A stretch of DNA of 32,404 bases from NCBI GenBank assembly GCA_012514895.1, contig JAAYZK010000088.1, forward strand, positions 1-32,404. The letters run 5' to 3'. Below are positions 22,908 to 30,179 of the stretch, piece by piece (the first letter of the stretch is position 1; the number at the start of each line of letters is the position of its first letter). The notes below the pieces were generated by a model. The model was not told the DNA's origin. It made no database searches and saw only the letters and a list, made by a program, of their open reading frames with translations. The position numbers and the translations under genes were made by a program. The stretch is from Planctomycetota bacterium (GTDB lineage: Bacteria; Planctomycetota; Phycisphaerae; SM23-33; FEN-1343).

Positions 22908-23252
22908 CGCGCACCTCCTGTCTCGCAGTCGCACACGTCCGTTCACTCGCTTGCCCCTCAAGGGCATTCCACCCGTCCCCAAGCAATCGCCGTGCCAGGA
23001 CAGGGCCGCACCGTCCCCGCCGGCCGCACAGGGCTACTATAGCATTGATTTCTCGCCTCTTGCGCGCAGGCGCTGCCGGGCGTGCGGCCCCGCAACCGGC
23101 TCGGGCAGCGCCGCAACAGGGTGCCATCCTGGCAGTGCGGGCCGGGCGAGCCTGCACTTCTTTCCGCATCAGCCAGTAGAATGTCAGAGGAACGCCCTTC
23201 GTGCCGGTGCAACGCGGGGTGGATGTGCAGCCTCTGACCCAGGGAGCGGACC
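22908..23252. promoter_or_regulatory. Divergent intergenic region between hsp20 pair and MBL-rhodanese gene
   Basis: This 345-bp gap should carry promoters for both directions. On the minus strand TATAGT lies at 23036-23041, without a good -35 hexamer, so a non-sigma70 or activated promoter is possible. A short hairpin TGCCC-CTCAA-GGGCA occurs at 22952-22966. On the plus strand TAGAAT at 23177-23182 is a possible -10, again without a convincing -35. No CIRCE (TTAGCACTC) or RNA gene was found. Confidence 0.35.
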
Positions 23253-24638
23253 ATGCCGGAGAAGATGTTTCTCCAGACGGTCGAGTCCGAAGGGCTCGCC
23301 CACCTGTCCTACATCCTCGGCCACGGCGGCCAGGCCGCCGTCATCGACGCGCGGCGGGACACGGACGTCTACATCGAGATCGCCGGGCGCCACCAGTGCC
23401 GGATCACGCACGTGTTCGAGACGCACCGCAACGAGGACTACGTCGCCGGCTCGCGCGATCTCCAGCGGCGCACCGGCGCGACGATCTACCACGGGGAGAA
23501 CCTCGACTGGGCGTTCGGCCGGCCGGTCGCCGAGGGCGACGCCTTCCAGCTCGGCGACATCCGCCTGGGCATCCTCCAGACGCCCGGCCACACCTTCGAG
23601 AGCATCTCCATCACGCTGGCCGACGTCGGCTCGTCCGACGCGCCCGTGGCTGTCTTCACCGGCGACGCCCTGTTCGTCGGCGACGTGGGGCGCACCGACT
23701 TCTATCCCGACCGGGCCGAGGAGGTCGCCGGACTGCTGTACGACAGCCTCTTCGACAAGCTGCTGCCGCTGGGCGACGAGGTGCTGCTGTACCCCGCCCA
23801 CGGCGCCGGCTCGGTGTGCGGCAGCGGGATGGCGCCGCGGGACTTCTCCTCGCTGGGCTACGAACGCAGGCACAATCCCGCCCTGCAGGTGGACGGCCGC
23901 GAGGCGTTCATCCGCAACAAGGTCGCCGAGCACCACTACAAGCCGCCCTATTTCAAGCAGATGGAGAAACTCAACCAGTACGGCGCCCCGCCCCTGCGGG
24001 AACTGCCCGCCCCCCCGCCGCTGGACAGCGCCGCCGTCGCCCGGGCCGCCGACGACGGGGCGGTCCTGCTGGACCTGCGCGAGCCGGAGGCCTTCGCCGG
24101 CGCGTTCGTGCCCGGCAGCCTGAATATTCCTCTGGACCTGATACCCGCCTACGCCGGCTACCTGCTGCCTTACGACCGGCCGATCCTGTTCATCGCCTCG
24201 CACGCCGACGACGTCGCCGCCGCCGTGCGCTACCTTGTCCGCATGGGCTACGACCGCCTCGACGGCACCCTCCGCGGCGGGCTGCACGCCTGGGAGACCA
24301 GCGGACGGGTGCTGGCATCCCTCGGCGTGACCAGCGCGCGGGACCTGAAGGACCGGCTCGCCGACCCCGCCGCCGCGCCGACGGTCCTGGACGTCCGCAA
24401 GATCAACGAGTGGGAGGCCGGCCACCTGGCCGGCGCCACCCACATCTTCCTGGGCGACCTGCCCGACCGGCTGGACGAGGTCCCCACCGACCGGCCCATC
24501 GTCACGTTCTGCGGCAGCGGCCGCCGCGCGAGCGTGGCGGCGTCGATCCTTCACCGACACGGCCTGCGGGACCTCTCCAACAACCTCGGCTCGATGGCCG
24601 CGTGCAAGGCGGTGGAGTGTCCGATCGTTCACGCATGA
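23253..24638 (+). CDS. MBL-fold hydrolase fused to two rhodanese domains (persulfide dioxygenase-like)
   Basis: The 461-residue protein combines a metallo-beta-lactamase domain (about 1-245) with two rhodanese domains (about 255-350 and 355-461). The MBL metal residues fit the persulfide dioxygenase subgroup: His58 and Asp62 in THRNEDYVAGS, His113 in PGHTFES, Asp138 in TGDALFVGD and His183 in PAHGAGSVCG. The second rhodanese has the catalytic loop TFCGSGRRAS with Cys420. The first lacks a cysteine at that position (IASHADD) and is probably structural. The likely role is oxidation or transfer of sulfane sulfur in sulfide detoxification. GGGAG precedes ATG 23253. The canonical HxHxDH is reduced to HxNED here, consistent with the mono-iron facial triad His58/His113/Asp138. 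Confidence 0.9.
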   Translation: MPEKMFLQTVESEGLAHLSYILGHGGQAAVIDARRDTDVYIEIAGRHQCRITHVFETHRNEDYVAGSRDLQRRTGATIYHGENLDWAFGRPVAEGDAFQLGDIRLGILQTPGHTFESISITLADVGSSDAPVAVFTGDALFVGDVGRTDFYPDRAEEVAGLLYDSLFDKLLPLGDEVLLYPAHGAGSVCGSGMAPRDFSSLGYERRHNPALQVDGREAFIRNKVAEHHYKPPYFKQMEKLNQYGAPPLRELPAPPPLDSAAVARAADDGAVLLDLREPEAFAGAFVPGSLNIPLDLIPAYAGYLLPYDRPILFIASHADDVAAAVRYLVRMGYDRLDGTLRGGLHAWETSGRVLASLGVTSARDLKDRLADPAAAPTVLDVRKINEWEAGHLAGATHIFLGDLPDRLDEVPTDRPIVTFCGSGRRASVAASILHRHGLRDLSNNLGSMAACKAVECPIVHA

Positions 24639-24644
24639 TCGGGC

Positions 24645-24673
24645 TTGCCGGGTAGCATCGTTTGCGGTATTCG
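24645..24673 (+). promoter_or_regulatory. Candidate promoter for the second UroD-fold gene
   Basis: TTGCCG at 24645-24650 and TATTCG at 24668-24673 are separated by 17 bases and lie 28 bases before the start codon, in the 62-bp gap after the MBL-rhodanese gene. The match is moderate. Confidence 0.3.
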
Positions 24674-24700
24674 TAGGGGGCTCAACGCAAGGAGATACGG

Positions 24701-25789
24701 ATGGCCATTGGTTTTGAGCCGCAGCGGTGGGAGAAGATCCGGCGGGACTACGGCGCCTGGTGGGACGGCACGCTGGGCCGACCGCTCATTCACGCGACGA
24801 TCGGCGGGCGCGACCCCGGCCGCCCCGAGCCGGACCTGCCGTTCTACGGGTTCGTTCCGTTCTACGATGCATCGGTGTCGCCCGAGGCGATCGTGGACCG
24901 CTGGGACTACCACCTGTCGACCCGGAAGTTCCTGGGCGACGCCTTCCCGTGGGCATGGCCGAACTACGGCGCCGGCGTCATCGCCGCCCTGCTGGGCTGC
25001 CGCCTGGACCCCCAGCCGGCCGGCGGCACGGTCTGGTTCCACGCCCCCCAGAAGCGCGAGGCGAAGGACCTGCACTTCCGCTACGATCCGGACAACCCCT
25101 GGCTGAAGCACATCAAGACCTTCCTGCGCGCCGCCGTCGATCGCTGGAAGGGCAGCGTGCAGGTGAGCATGACCGACCTGGGCGGGAACCTCGACATCCT
25201 CTCGAGCTTCCGCCCCGGCGAGCTGCTGCTGCTGGACCTGTACGACTGCCCCGACGAGGTCAAGCGCCTCACCTGGGAAGCCCACGAACTCTGGATGCGC
25301 TACTTCGACGAGATCAACACCGTCCTCCAGCCGTCCAACCCCGGCTACACCGCCTGGGCGCCGATCTTCTCCGAGCAGCCCTACTACATGCTCCAGTGCG
25401 ACTTCTGCTACATGATCTCCCCGGCGATGTTCGACGAGTTCGTCAAACCCGAGCTGGCGGCCACGTGCGACAGGATCGAGCACGCCTTCTACCACCTGGA
25501 CGGCCCCGGCCAACTGCCGCACCTCGACTCGCTGCTGGAGATCGAGACCCTCGACGGCGTCCAGTGGATCCCCGGCGAGGGCAGCCCCCCCATCAGCGCC
25601 TGGCCCGAGGTCTTCCGCAAGATCCACGCCGCCGGCAAGCGGATCCAGTTCTACGGCACGATCGCCGACCTGGACACCATCGCCGACCAGATCGGCACCG
25701 CCGAGAGGATCATCCTCATCACCGGAGGCAACGGGCCCGACGACGAGCAGCGCATCCTGGAGGGGTTGGAGCGTTACGGCGCGATGTAG
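24701..25789 (+). CDS. UroD-fold protein lacking the HxC zinc motif
   Basis: A 362-residue protein of the uroporphyrinogen decarboxylase/methyltransferase superfamily. Visible pieces are an N-terminal WEKIRRDYGAWWDG, YDCPDEVKRLTWEAHELW in the middle and the segment FYHLDGPGQLPHLDSLLEIETLDGVQWIPGEG near 263-295. At the zinc-site position it has His265-Leu-Asp267 instead of His-x-Cys, so it is probably not a corrinoid:thiol methyltransferase of MtaA type. Proteins with this HLDGPG signature are common in planctomycetes and gut bacteria, with unknown reaction. AAGGAG precedes ATG 24701. It converges on the metal permease gene, with a 9-base gap between stops. Confidence 0.78.
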   Translation: MAIGFEPQRWEKIRRDYGAWWDGTLGRPLIHATIGGRDPGRPEPDLPFYGFVPFYDASVSPEAIVDRWDYHLSTRKFLGDAFPWAWPNYGAGVIAALLGCRLDPQPAGGTVWFHAPQKREAKDLHFRYDPDNPWLKHIKTFLRAAVDRWKGSVQVSMTDLGGNLDILSSFRPGELLLLDLYDCPDEVKRLTWEAHELWMRYFDEINTVLQPSNPGYTAWAPIFSEQPYYMLQCDFCYMISPAMFDEFVKPELAATCDRIEHAFYHLDGPGQLPHLDSLLEIETLDGVQWIPGEGSPPISAWPEVFRKIHAAGKRIQFYGTIADLDTIADQIGTAERIILITGGNGPDDEQRILEGLERYGAM

Positions 25790-25798
25790 GCGGCGGCG

Positions 25799-26611
25799 TC
25801 ACAGGAACCTTCGCCCCACGGCTGCCGCCAGGACGAACGCCGAGGAGACCAGGACGATAACGGCCCCGCTGGGCAGATCGGTCGCCGCCGCCAGGAGAAA
25901 GCCGCCCAGCCCGCTGGCGGCGCCGAAGACAACGGCGAGCCCGATCGCCCGGCCGCTGCCCCGGACCAATTGAAACGCCGCGGCGGCCGGGTTGGTGATG
26001 AGGCTGTAGATCATCAGCCCGCCGACGGTCTGGAAGTTCACCGTCATCAACACCGCCGTCAGGATGAGAAACCCCGTCCACACGCCCGTCGCACGGATGC
26101 CCACGGCCTGGGCGTCGCCGCGGGAGAACAGAATCGCCCGCATTTCCTTGCCGAACGCCAGGACGAACAGCGCCAGCGCCCCGGCGGCGGCGAGCATGAG
26201 CCACACGTCGGCCCAGCGGCAATAAGTCAGGCTTCCCCACAGCAGGCTGCGAACGTCGTTGTCGCTGCGCCCCAGCACGCCGAACAGGCCGAACCCGACG
26301 AACGCCAGCCCCATGGTGACTGAGAACAGCAGCCCCATCACCACGTTGGTGTCCATGTCGATCCGGCGCGGATCGGCCAACCCCAACGCCAGCGCCGTCA
26401 GGATCGCACCGGCCAGGGCCGGCAGCAGGAGCAGGCTCCCTTCCAGCCCGGCCAGCGCGCCGAACACCGCTCCGGCCAGGGCCGCGTGAGCGACGCAGAC
26501 ACCCAGAAAGGGAATGCGCATGCCCACGATGTACACGCTGAGCAGGCCGCTGGAGCCCCCGGCCACCACCCCCCCCGCCATGACGGGCGCCCAGAACGCC
26601 AAGTCAAGCAT
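25799..26611 (-). CDS. Metal ABC transporter permease (ABC-3/ZnuB family)
   Basis: A 270-residue inner-membrane permease with about eight hydrophobic segments. It shows family features: the early SGLLSVYIVGMRIPFLGVCVAHAALAGAVFG helix pair, RIDMDTNVVMGLLFSVTMGLAF, and the late GGLMIYSLITNPAAAAFQLVRGSGRAIGLAVVFGAASGLGG. Members move Zn(II), Mn(II) or Fe(II); the metal cannot be read from this sequence. ATG 26611 overlaps the ATPase gene end by 8 bases. It is the last gene of a five-gene operon beginning at 30052. Confidence 0.92.
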   Translation of the reverse strand: MLDLAFWAPVMAGGVVAGGSSGLLSVYIVGMRIPFLGVCVAHAALAGAVFGALAGLEGSLLLLPALAGAILTALALGLADPRRIDMDTNVVMGLLFSVTMGLAFVGFGLFGVLGRSDNDVRSLLWGSLTYCRWADVWLMLAAAGALALFVLAFGKEMRAILFSRGDAQAVGIRATGVWTGFLILTAVLMTVNFQTVGGLMIYSLITNPAAAAFQLVRGSGRAIGLAVVFGAASGLGGFLLAAATDLPSGAVIVLVSSAFVLAAAVGRRFL

Positions 26612-27407
26612 GGCTCACCTCCGCGGGCACCACGACCCACCGTCCGGCGCGCCGAACGACGCCCAGACCCGGCCCATAGAGCGTTTCGATCCTCGCCGTC
26701 ACAAGCACATCCTCCGGCGGCCCATCGTCGAGCACGCGACCCCGATCGAGCACGACCACGCGCCCGCAGCTGTTCGGCAACACCTCCAGTTCGTGGCAGA
26801 CCAGCACCACCGTCAACCCCGTCGTCCGATACAGCTCGCCGATCAGGCCGACCATCCGCTCGCGCCAGCCGAGGTCGAGGTTCGCCGTCGGCTCGTCCAG
26901 CAGCAGCAGCTCGGGCTGCTGGACCATCGCGCGGGCGATGAGCGTCTTGCGCTGCTCGCCGCCGCTGATCTGGCCGAACCCCCGACGCGCCAGGGGGGTC
27001 AGAGCGAGCCGTTCGATCCACGCATCCACGATCCGCCAGTCGTCCCGCCGAAGCGGACGAAGCATGCCGGCAATGCCGGTCCTGCCGATCGCGACAACCT
27101 CGCGCACCGTCAGGGGCATCTCGGCGCGCGCGGGCAGGATCTGGGGCACGTAGCCGATCCGCCGGCGCAAGGCCGCCATCGGGCCGGCGCGACGTCCGTT
27201 CACCGGCACACCGAGGACCTCGACGCGCCCGGCCACGCCGTCCTGCATCCCCAGCAGACAGCGGAGCAGCGTGCTCTTGCCGGCGCCGTTGGGACCCAGC
27301 ACGCCGACCAGTTCGCCACGACCGACGCGCAGCATTCCCACCGATAGCGTCGAGCGCCGTCCGACGCGTACATCCAGCCCCTCCAAGTGGATCACCGGTT
27401 CGCTCAT
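26604..27407 (-). CDS. Metal ABC transporter ATP-binding protein (ZnuC-like)
   Basis: A 267-residue ATPase with Walker A GPNGAGKS (38-45), Q-loop YVPQ near 86-89, signature ISGGEQ (147-152), Walker B LLLLDEPTANLD (167-178) and the H-loop His in VLVCHELEVL (about 200-210). The C-terminal extension (about 215-267) is rich in Val/Arg. It powers the adjacent permease. ATG 27407 overlaps the stop of the binding-protein gene by 4 bases, so the three transporter genes are translationally coupled. Confidence 0.93.
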   Translation of the reverse strand: MSEPVIHLEGLDVRVGRRSTLSVGMLRVGRGELVGVLGPNGAGKSTLLRCLLGMQDGVAGRVEVLGVPVNGRRAGPMAALRRRIGYVPQILPARAEMPLTVREVVAIGRTGIAGMLRPLRRDDWRIVDAWIERLALTPLARRGFGQISGGEQRKTLIARAMVQQPELLLLDEPTANLDLGWRERMVGLIGELYRTTGLTVVLVCHELEVLPNSCGRVVVLDRGRVLDDGPPEDVLVTARIETLYGPGLGVVRRAGRWVVVPAEVSHA

Positions 27408-28222
27408 CGCCCGGTCGCCTCCACCAGGGCCGCGACGTTGGCGGCCAGAAGATCGTCAAAGCAGGCGTGCCCGCGGTCGAGCGCGGGGAAGTTCCCGAAC
27501 ACCACCACCGGCGTCCCCAGCCGTTCGGCCAGGGCGTCGGCCAGCTTGCGCCCCTCAGGCCCATTGGCGATCACCAGCTTCGCGCCGGCCGCTTCACCCC
27601 TGCGGACGGCCTGGTCGACCTGCCCCACCCCGGCGGTGTCGGCCGCACTGAACGTCGCGACGACATCGAGACCCAGCCATCGACAGAAGGCCTCCTGGTG
27701 CGCGCTGGCCACCACCGGCATGCCCGCCAGCGCCTCCACCCGGCGGCGGCACTCGACCTGCCTCTGCTCCATCCGGTCGGCGATCCGCTCCAGCCGCTCA
27801 TCCGCCCCCGTCCGGTCCAGCAGGGCGGCGCCGACGAGGGCGTCGGCCGTCTGACGGCAGGCGGCCGTGTAGCTTGCAGGCTCGCACAGTCCACCGGGCA
27901 CGCGGATTTCCGCGATCACCAGCCCCTCGTCGATCGCACCGGCGAGCTTGCCATCGATGGCACGCTGAAAATCGAACCTCAACAGGACGCGGCATCGGCG
28001 CAGGGCGGCGACCTGGCTGGGGCGGATGTCGAAGTGCCCCGGGCACATCCCCGGCTCGGCCAACCTCAGTACCGGCGCTGCCTCGCCCAGCAGGTCGCGG
28101 GCGGCGCACTCCAGCATCGAGTTGGTCGCCGCCACGGACGACGGCGCGGCCGATCGCCGACAACCGGCGGCGATAACCGCAACGCACAACAGCACGAGCA
28201 TCAGCATCCATCGGAGCTTCAT
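27404..28222 (-). CDS. Metal ABC transporter substrate-binding lipoprotein (TroA/ZnuA family)
   Basis: The 272-residue lipoprotein has signal MKLRWMLMLVLLCVAVIAAGC with Cys21. Cluster A-I-type lobes are recognisable: AATNSMLECAARDL (about 31-44), the ligand loop GMCPGHFDIRPSQ with Cys60, His63 and Asp65, SAHQEAFCRWLGLDV with His175, and a final segment with FPALDRGHACFDDLL (candidate His/Asp ligands). The classical GxDPHxYE ligand motif is replaced by CPGHFD, and there is no His-rich loop. The ligand set therefore differs from typical ZnuA, and the metal is uncertain. The long tether helix typical of cluster 9 proteins (about 120-160) is present. ATG 28222 starts 12 bases after the pseudopilin-like gene. 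Confidence 0.85.
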   Translation of the reverse strand: MKLRWMLMLVLLCVAVIAAGCRRSAAPSSVAATNSMLECAARDLLGEAAPVLRLAEPGMCPGHFDIRPSQVAALRRCRVLLRFDFQRAIDGKLAGAIDEGLVIAEIRVPGGLCEPASYTAACRQTADALVGAALLDRTGADERLERIADRMEQRQVECRRRVEALAGMPVVASAHQEAFCRWLGLDVVATFSAADTAGVGQVDQAVRRGEAAGAKLVIANGPEGRKLADALAERLGTPVVVFGNFPALDRGHACFDDLLAANVAALVEATGR

Positions 28223-28234
28223 CGCAGGGGGTCC

Positions 28235-28864
28235 TCAAGGGCTCATGTGGATTTCGCGTCCGGCATCCTGGTAATGCACGATCACCCCGGCGTTCGACCC
28301 GGCCCTGAGCCAGTACCTGCCCGGCAGCGGCAGCCGTCCGGGAATGTCGAACAGGGGCGAATCCGGCACCGGACCCATGCTCCAGACGGCATACAGCACC
28401 GGGCTGGTCTTGGGGTCGTTATGGTAGCGGCCCGTCTCGACCTGGTCGGCGCCGAACCCGTCAGGGATCCACAACGTGGCGGCATCTTCAAGGACCGTCG
28501 ACTCGTTCATGATGGCCGGCCCGACGGCCCGGTACCGGTAGGTCTGATCCGGCACGAAGGGATCGGGCATCTTCACGACGTCAAGCCCGTCCTCGCGGCC
28601 GCTGGGGAGATAGGGCCCCAGTTCCTCCGGCAGGTCGTAGGCACTCCGACTGCTGCACGAAAACCGGGTGGGCGGAATCCGGTCGTCGTTGACCTGCCGG
28701 TACATTTCCATCGCCACGGTGATGCCGCGGAGTTCCGCATGGGCCTTGGTGATCTTCGCCAGTCGCCTCGCCCTGTTCACGGACGGCAGAAGGATGCCCG
28801 TCAGCAGCGCGATGACGGCCACCACGACCAGCAGTTCGATCAATGTGAACGCTCTGGCTCTCAC
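28235..28864 (-). CDS. Prepilin-type N-terminal cleavage/methylation (pseudopilin-like) protein
   Basis: The 209-residue protein starts MRARA, then FTLIELLVVVAVIALLTGILLPSV: a class III signal with cleavage before Phe6 and Glu at +5, followed by the hydrophobic spine helix (about 6-30). The rest is a globular domain of about 170 residues, rich in Pro/Gly/Tyr, without recognisable catalytic motifs. The start is GTG 28864 with a G-rich tract upstream. It begins 18 bases after the dockerin-type gene and ends 12 bases before the metal-binding protein gene, so it is co-transcribed with a metal transporter, an unusual setting for a single pseudopilin. No other type II secretion or type IV pilus genes are in the window. 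Confidence 0.85.
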   Translation of the reverse strand: MRARAFTLIELLVVVAVIALLTGILLPSVNRARRLAKITKAHAELRGITVAMEMYRQVNDDRIPPTRFSCSSRSAYDLPEELGPYLPSGREDGLDVVKMPDPFVPDQTYRYRAVGPAIMNESTVLEDAATLWIPDGFGADQVETGRYHNDPKTSPVLYAVWSMGPVPDSPLFDIPGRLPLPGRYWLRAGSNAGVIVHYQDAGREIHMSP

Positions 28865-28882
28865 GAAGCCCCCGCCCCGCGG

Positions 28883-30052
28883 TCAGTTCGCGTCCGCCGA
28901 CGCGGTGCCGAAGTTCTGTTTGAGGATGACGAAGTCGTCGAGGTCGACGTCCCCGTCGCCATCGAAATCGCCGTGATCGGCCGTCGCGTCGAGCCGTGCG
29001 AAGTTCTGCTTGAGGAGGACGAAATCGTCGAGATCCACGTCCCCGTCGCCGTCGGCGTCGCCCGGCCGGCGCGGCGAGGCGGCGGCGAAGTCCGCGGCGT
29101 TCATCGCCAGCAGTTGATAACCGTCGACGCTGTAGACGCCGTGCGAGGCCGCCTGGTCCAGGATGCCCACGACGTTGAACGGCTCGCCGGGGTCGAACAG
29201 GACGGTGCCGTCGAAGCTGGGGTTGAGCCCCAGGTGCACGGTGAAGGTCCGCGTCCCGTCGGTGACGGTGATGTCGGTGTCGGTCGTCCAGGCCGCCGCG
29301 TCAGTCAGCCACACGCCGCGGAGTTCCACCCGGGTGGACTGATGGCGTTCCCCCCCGGTCTGGCGCGAGGGGTCGAAGAGGAAGGCGTCGGCGGCGGTCT
29401 TCAGGTCGGCCAGCGTCAACGGCGTCGGGGCCGGCAGACCGAACCCTCGGGCGAGGCGCACGATCTCGAAGTCCTTGGCCGGATTATTCGAGTGCTGTTC
29501 GTTGACGTTCATCTTGCCCTGGTAGTGCAGGCCACCCCGGGCGCGGATCTCGACGAGGTCGCCGGCGCGGATCGGGTCGGCTGCGCCGTCGCCGCCGAGG
29601 AGGTTCAGCCGCCCCAGTTCGGCGGTCCACGCGGCGTCGGTGTAGTTGCAGGATGGGTCCTGGTTCATGATGTGGTTGCCGAGGTTCTGCCCCATCCAGC
29701 AGGCGGTCCCGCCGAAGTCGCTGGTCCCGAGGAAGTCCGACCCCATCGGCTCGGCCTCGAAGGACAGCGCCTGGATATAGAACTCGGCCTGACCGCCCAT
29801 GGCCCACAGGTGCACGCCGGGGTCGTAGGCGGCCGTCGGGTCGAGCCAGTCCTCGGTGTTGTTCAGCACGATGCCCCTCAGGCGGATCGGGAACCCCCCG
29901 CCGTACGCGCTGGTCCCGTCGGCGTTGACCGCCTGGTAATCGGCATGGCTGACCAGCGGCACCTCCGCCCAGTCCACGTCCCCGAACACCGGGCCGACCG
30001 ACACCACGACCAGCATGACAACAGCGGCGGCAAGTGATCGACCGGCAGCCAT
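28883..30052 (-). CDS. Secreted protein with C-terminal dockerin-type calcium-binding repeats
   Basis: The 389-residue product has a signal peptide (MAAGRSLAAAVVMLVVVSVGPVFGD, cleavage near 24), a body of about 300 residues with two similar beta-rich halves (RLRGIVLNNTEDWLDP near 50 and ELRGVWLTDAAAWTTD near 245, the latter followed by an OB-fold-like run ending NVVGILDQ) and a dockerin type I-like tail. The tail has two copies of GDxDGDGDVDLDDFVxLKQNF at 331-351 and 361-381. ATG 30052 has GGAGG 7 bases upstream; the longer frame to 30202 crosses the operator. The function of the body is unknown. It is the first gene of the operon leading into a metal ABC transporter. Confidence 0.85.
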   Translation of the reverse strand: MAAGRSLAAAVVMLVVVSVGPVFGDVDWAEVPLVSHADYQAVNADGTSAYGGGFPIRLRGIVLNNTEDWLDPTAAYDPGVHLWAMGGQAEFYIQALSFEAEPMGSDFLGTSDFGGTACWMGQNLGNHIMNQDPSCNYTDAAWTAELGRLNLLGGDGAADPIRAGDLVEIRARGGLHYQGKMNVNEQHSNNPAKDFEIVRLARGFGLPAPTPLTLADLKTAADAFLFDPSRQTGGERHQSTRVELRGVWLTDAAAWTTDTDITVTDGTRTFTVHLGLNPSFDGTVLFDPGEPFNVVGILDQAASHGVYSVDGYQLLAMNAADFAAASPRRPGDADGDGDVDLDDFVLLKQNFARLDATADHGDFDGDGDVDLDDFVILKQNFGTASADAN

Positions 30053-30101
30053 TGCACATCCTCCCTCAGGATAAATCCCGAAAAACCTCCCCGCGCCGGG
30101 C

Positions 30102-30130
30102 TTGACGGCCACGACGCACAGTAATACGAT
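30102..30130 (+). promoter_or_regulatory. Plus-strand promoter of the SAM methyltransferase gene
   Basis: TTGACG at 30102-30107 and TACGAT at 30125-30130 are separated by 17 bases. The -10 hexamer lies inside the left arm of the inverted repeat at 30122-30147. The start point would be near 30137, about 43 bases before the GTG start. Confidence 0.6.
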
Positions 30131-30147
30131 TAAGGCGAATCGTATTA
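30122..30147. promoter_or_regulatory. Shared operator: perfect 10-6-10 inverted repeat
   Basis: TAATACGATT (30122-30131) and its exact reverse complement AATCGTATTA (30138-30147) flank the 6-base spacer AAGGCG. The AT-rich palindrome overlaps the -10 of the plus-strand promoter and part of the TATAAT of the minus-strand promoter. It is therefore positioned to repress both the methyltransferase gene and the five-gene metal operon. It does not match the Zur, Fur or NikR boxes I know; TetR-, ArsR- or Rrf2-type regulators use operators of this size. No regulator gene is in the window. Confidence 0.7.
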
Positions 30148-30149
30148 TA
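30144..30149 (-). promoter_or_regulatory. Minus-strand -10 element of the dockerin/metal-ABC operon
   Basis: On the minus strand 30149-30144 reads TATAAT, a perfect -10, adjacent to the inverted repeat. No strong -35 hexamer stands 16-18 bases upstream, which suggests activator dependence or a weak promoter. The start point would be near 30137, giving a leader of about 85 bases to ATG 30052. Confidence 0.5.
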
Positions 30150-30179
30150 GCTTCGAGTGTTACGCAAGAGGTATTTCGT

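Noticed and set aside
22908-23060. CIRCE or HAIR heat-shock operator upstream of hsp20
   Set aside because: No TTAGCACTC/GAGTGCTAA or CTTGAGT-N7-ACTCAAG pair was found; only a short TGCCC/GGGCA hairpin.
27467-30037. 856-codon plus-strand open frame across the metal operon
   Set aside because: It runs antisense through three clearly real genes and has no domain-like segments.
30122-30147. Zur, Fur or NikR box
   Set aside because: The palindrome has 10-bp arms and a 6-base spacer and does not match the consensus half-sites I know for these regulators, so the regulator is left open.
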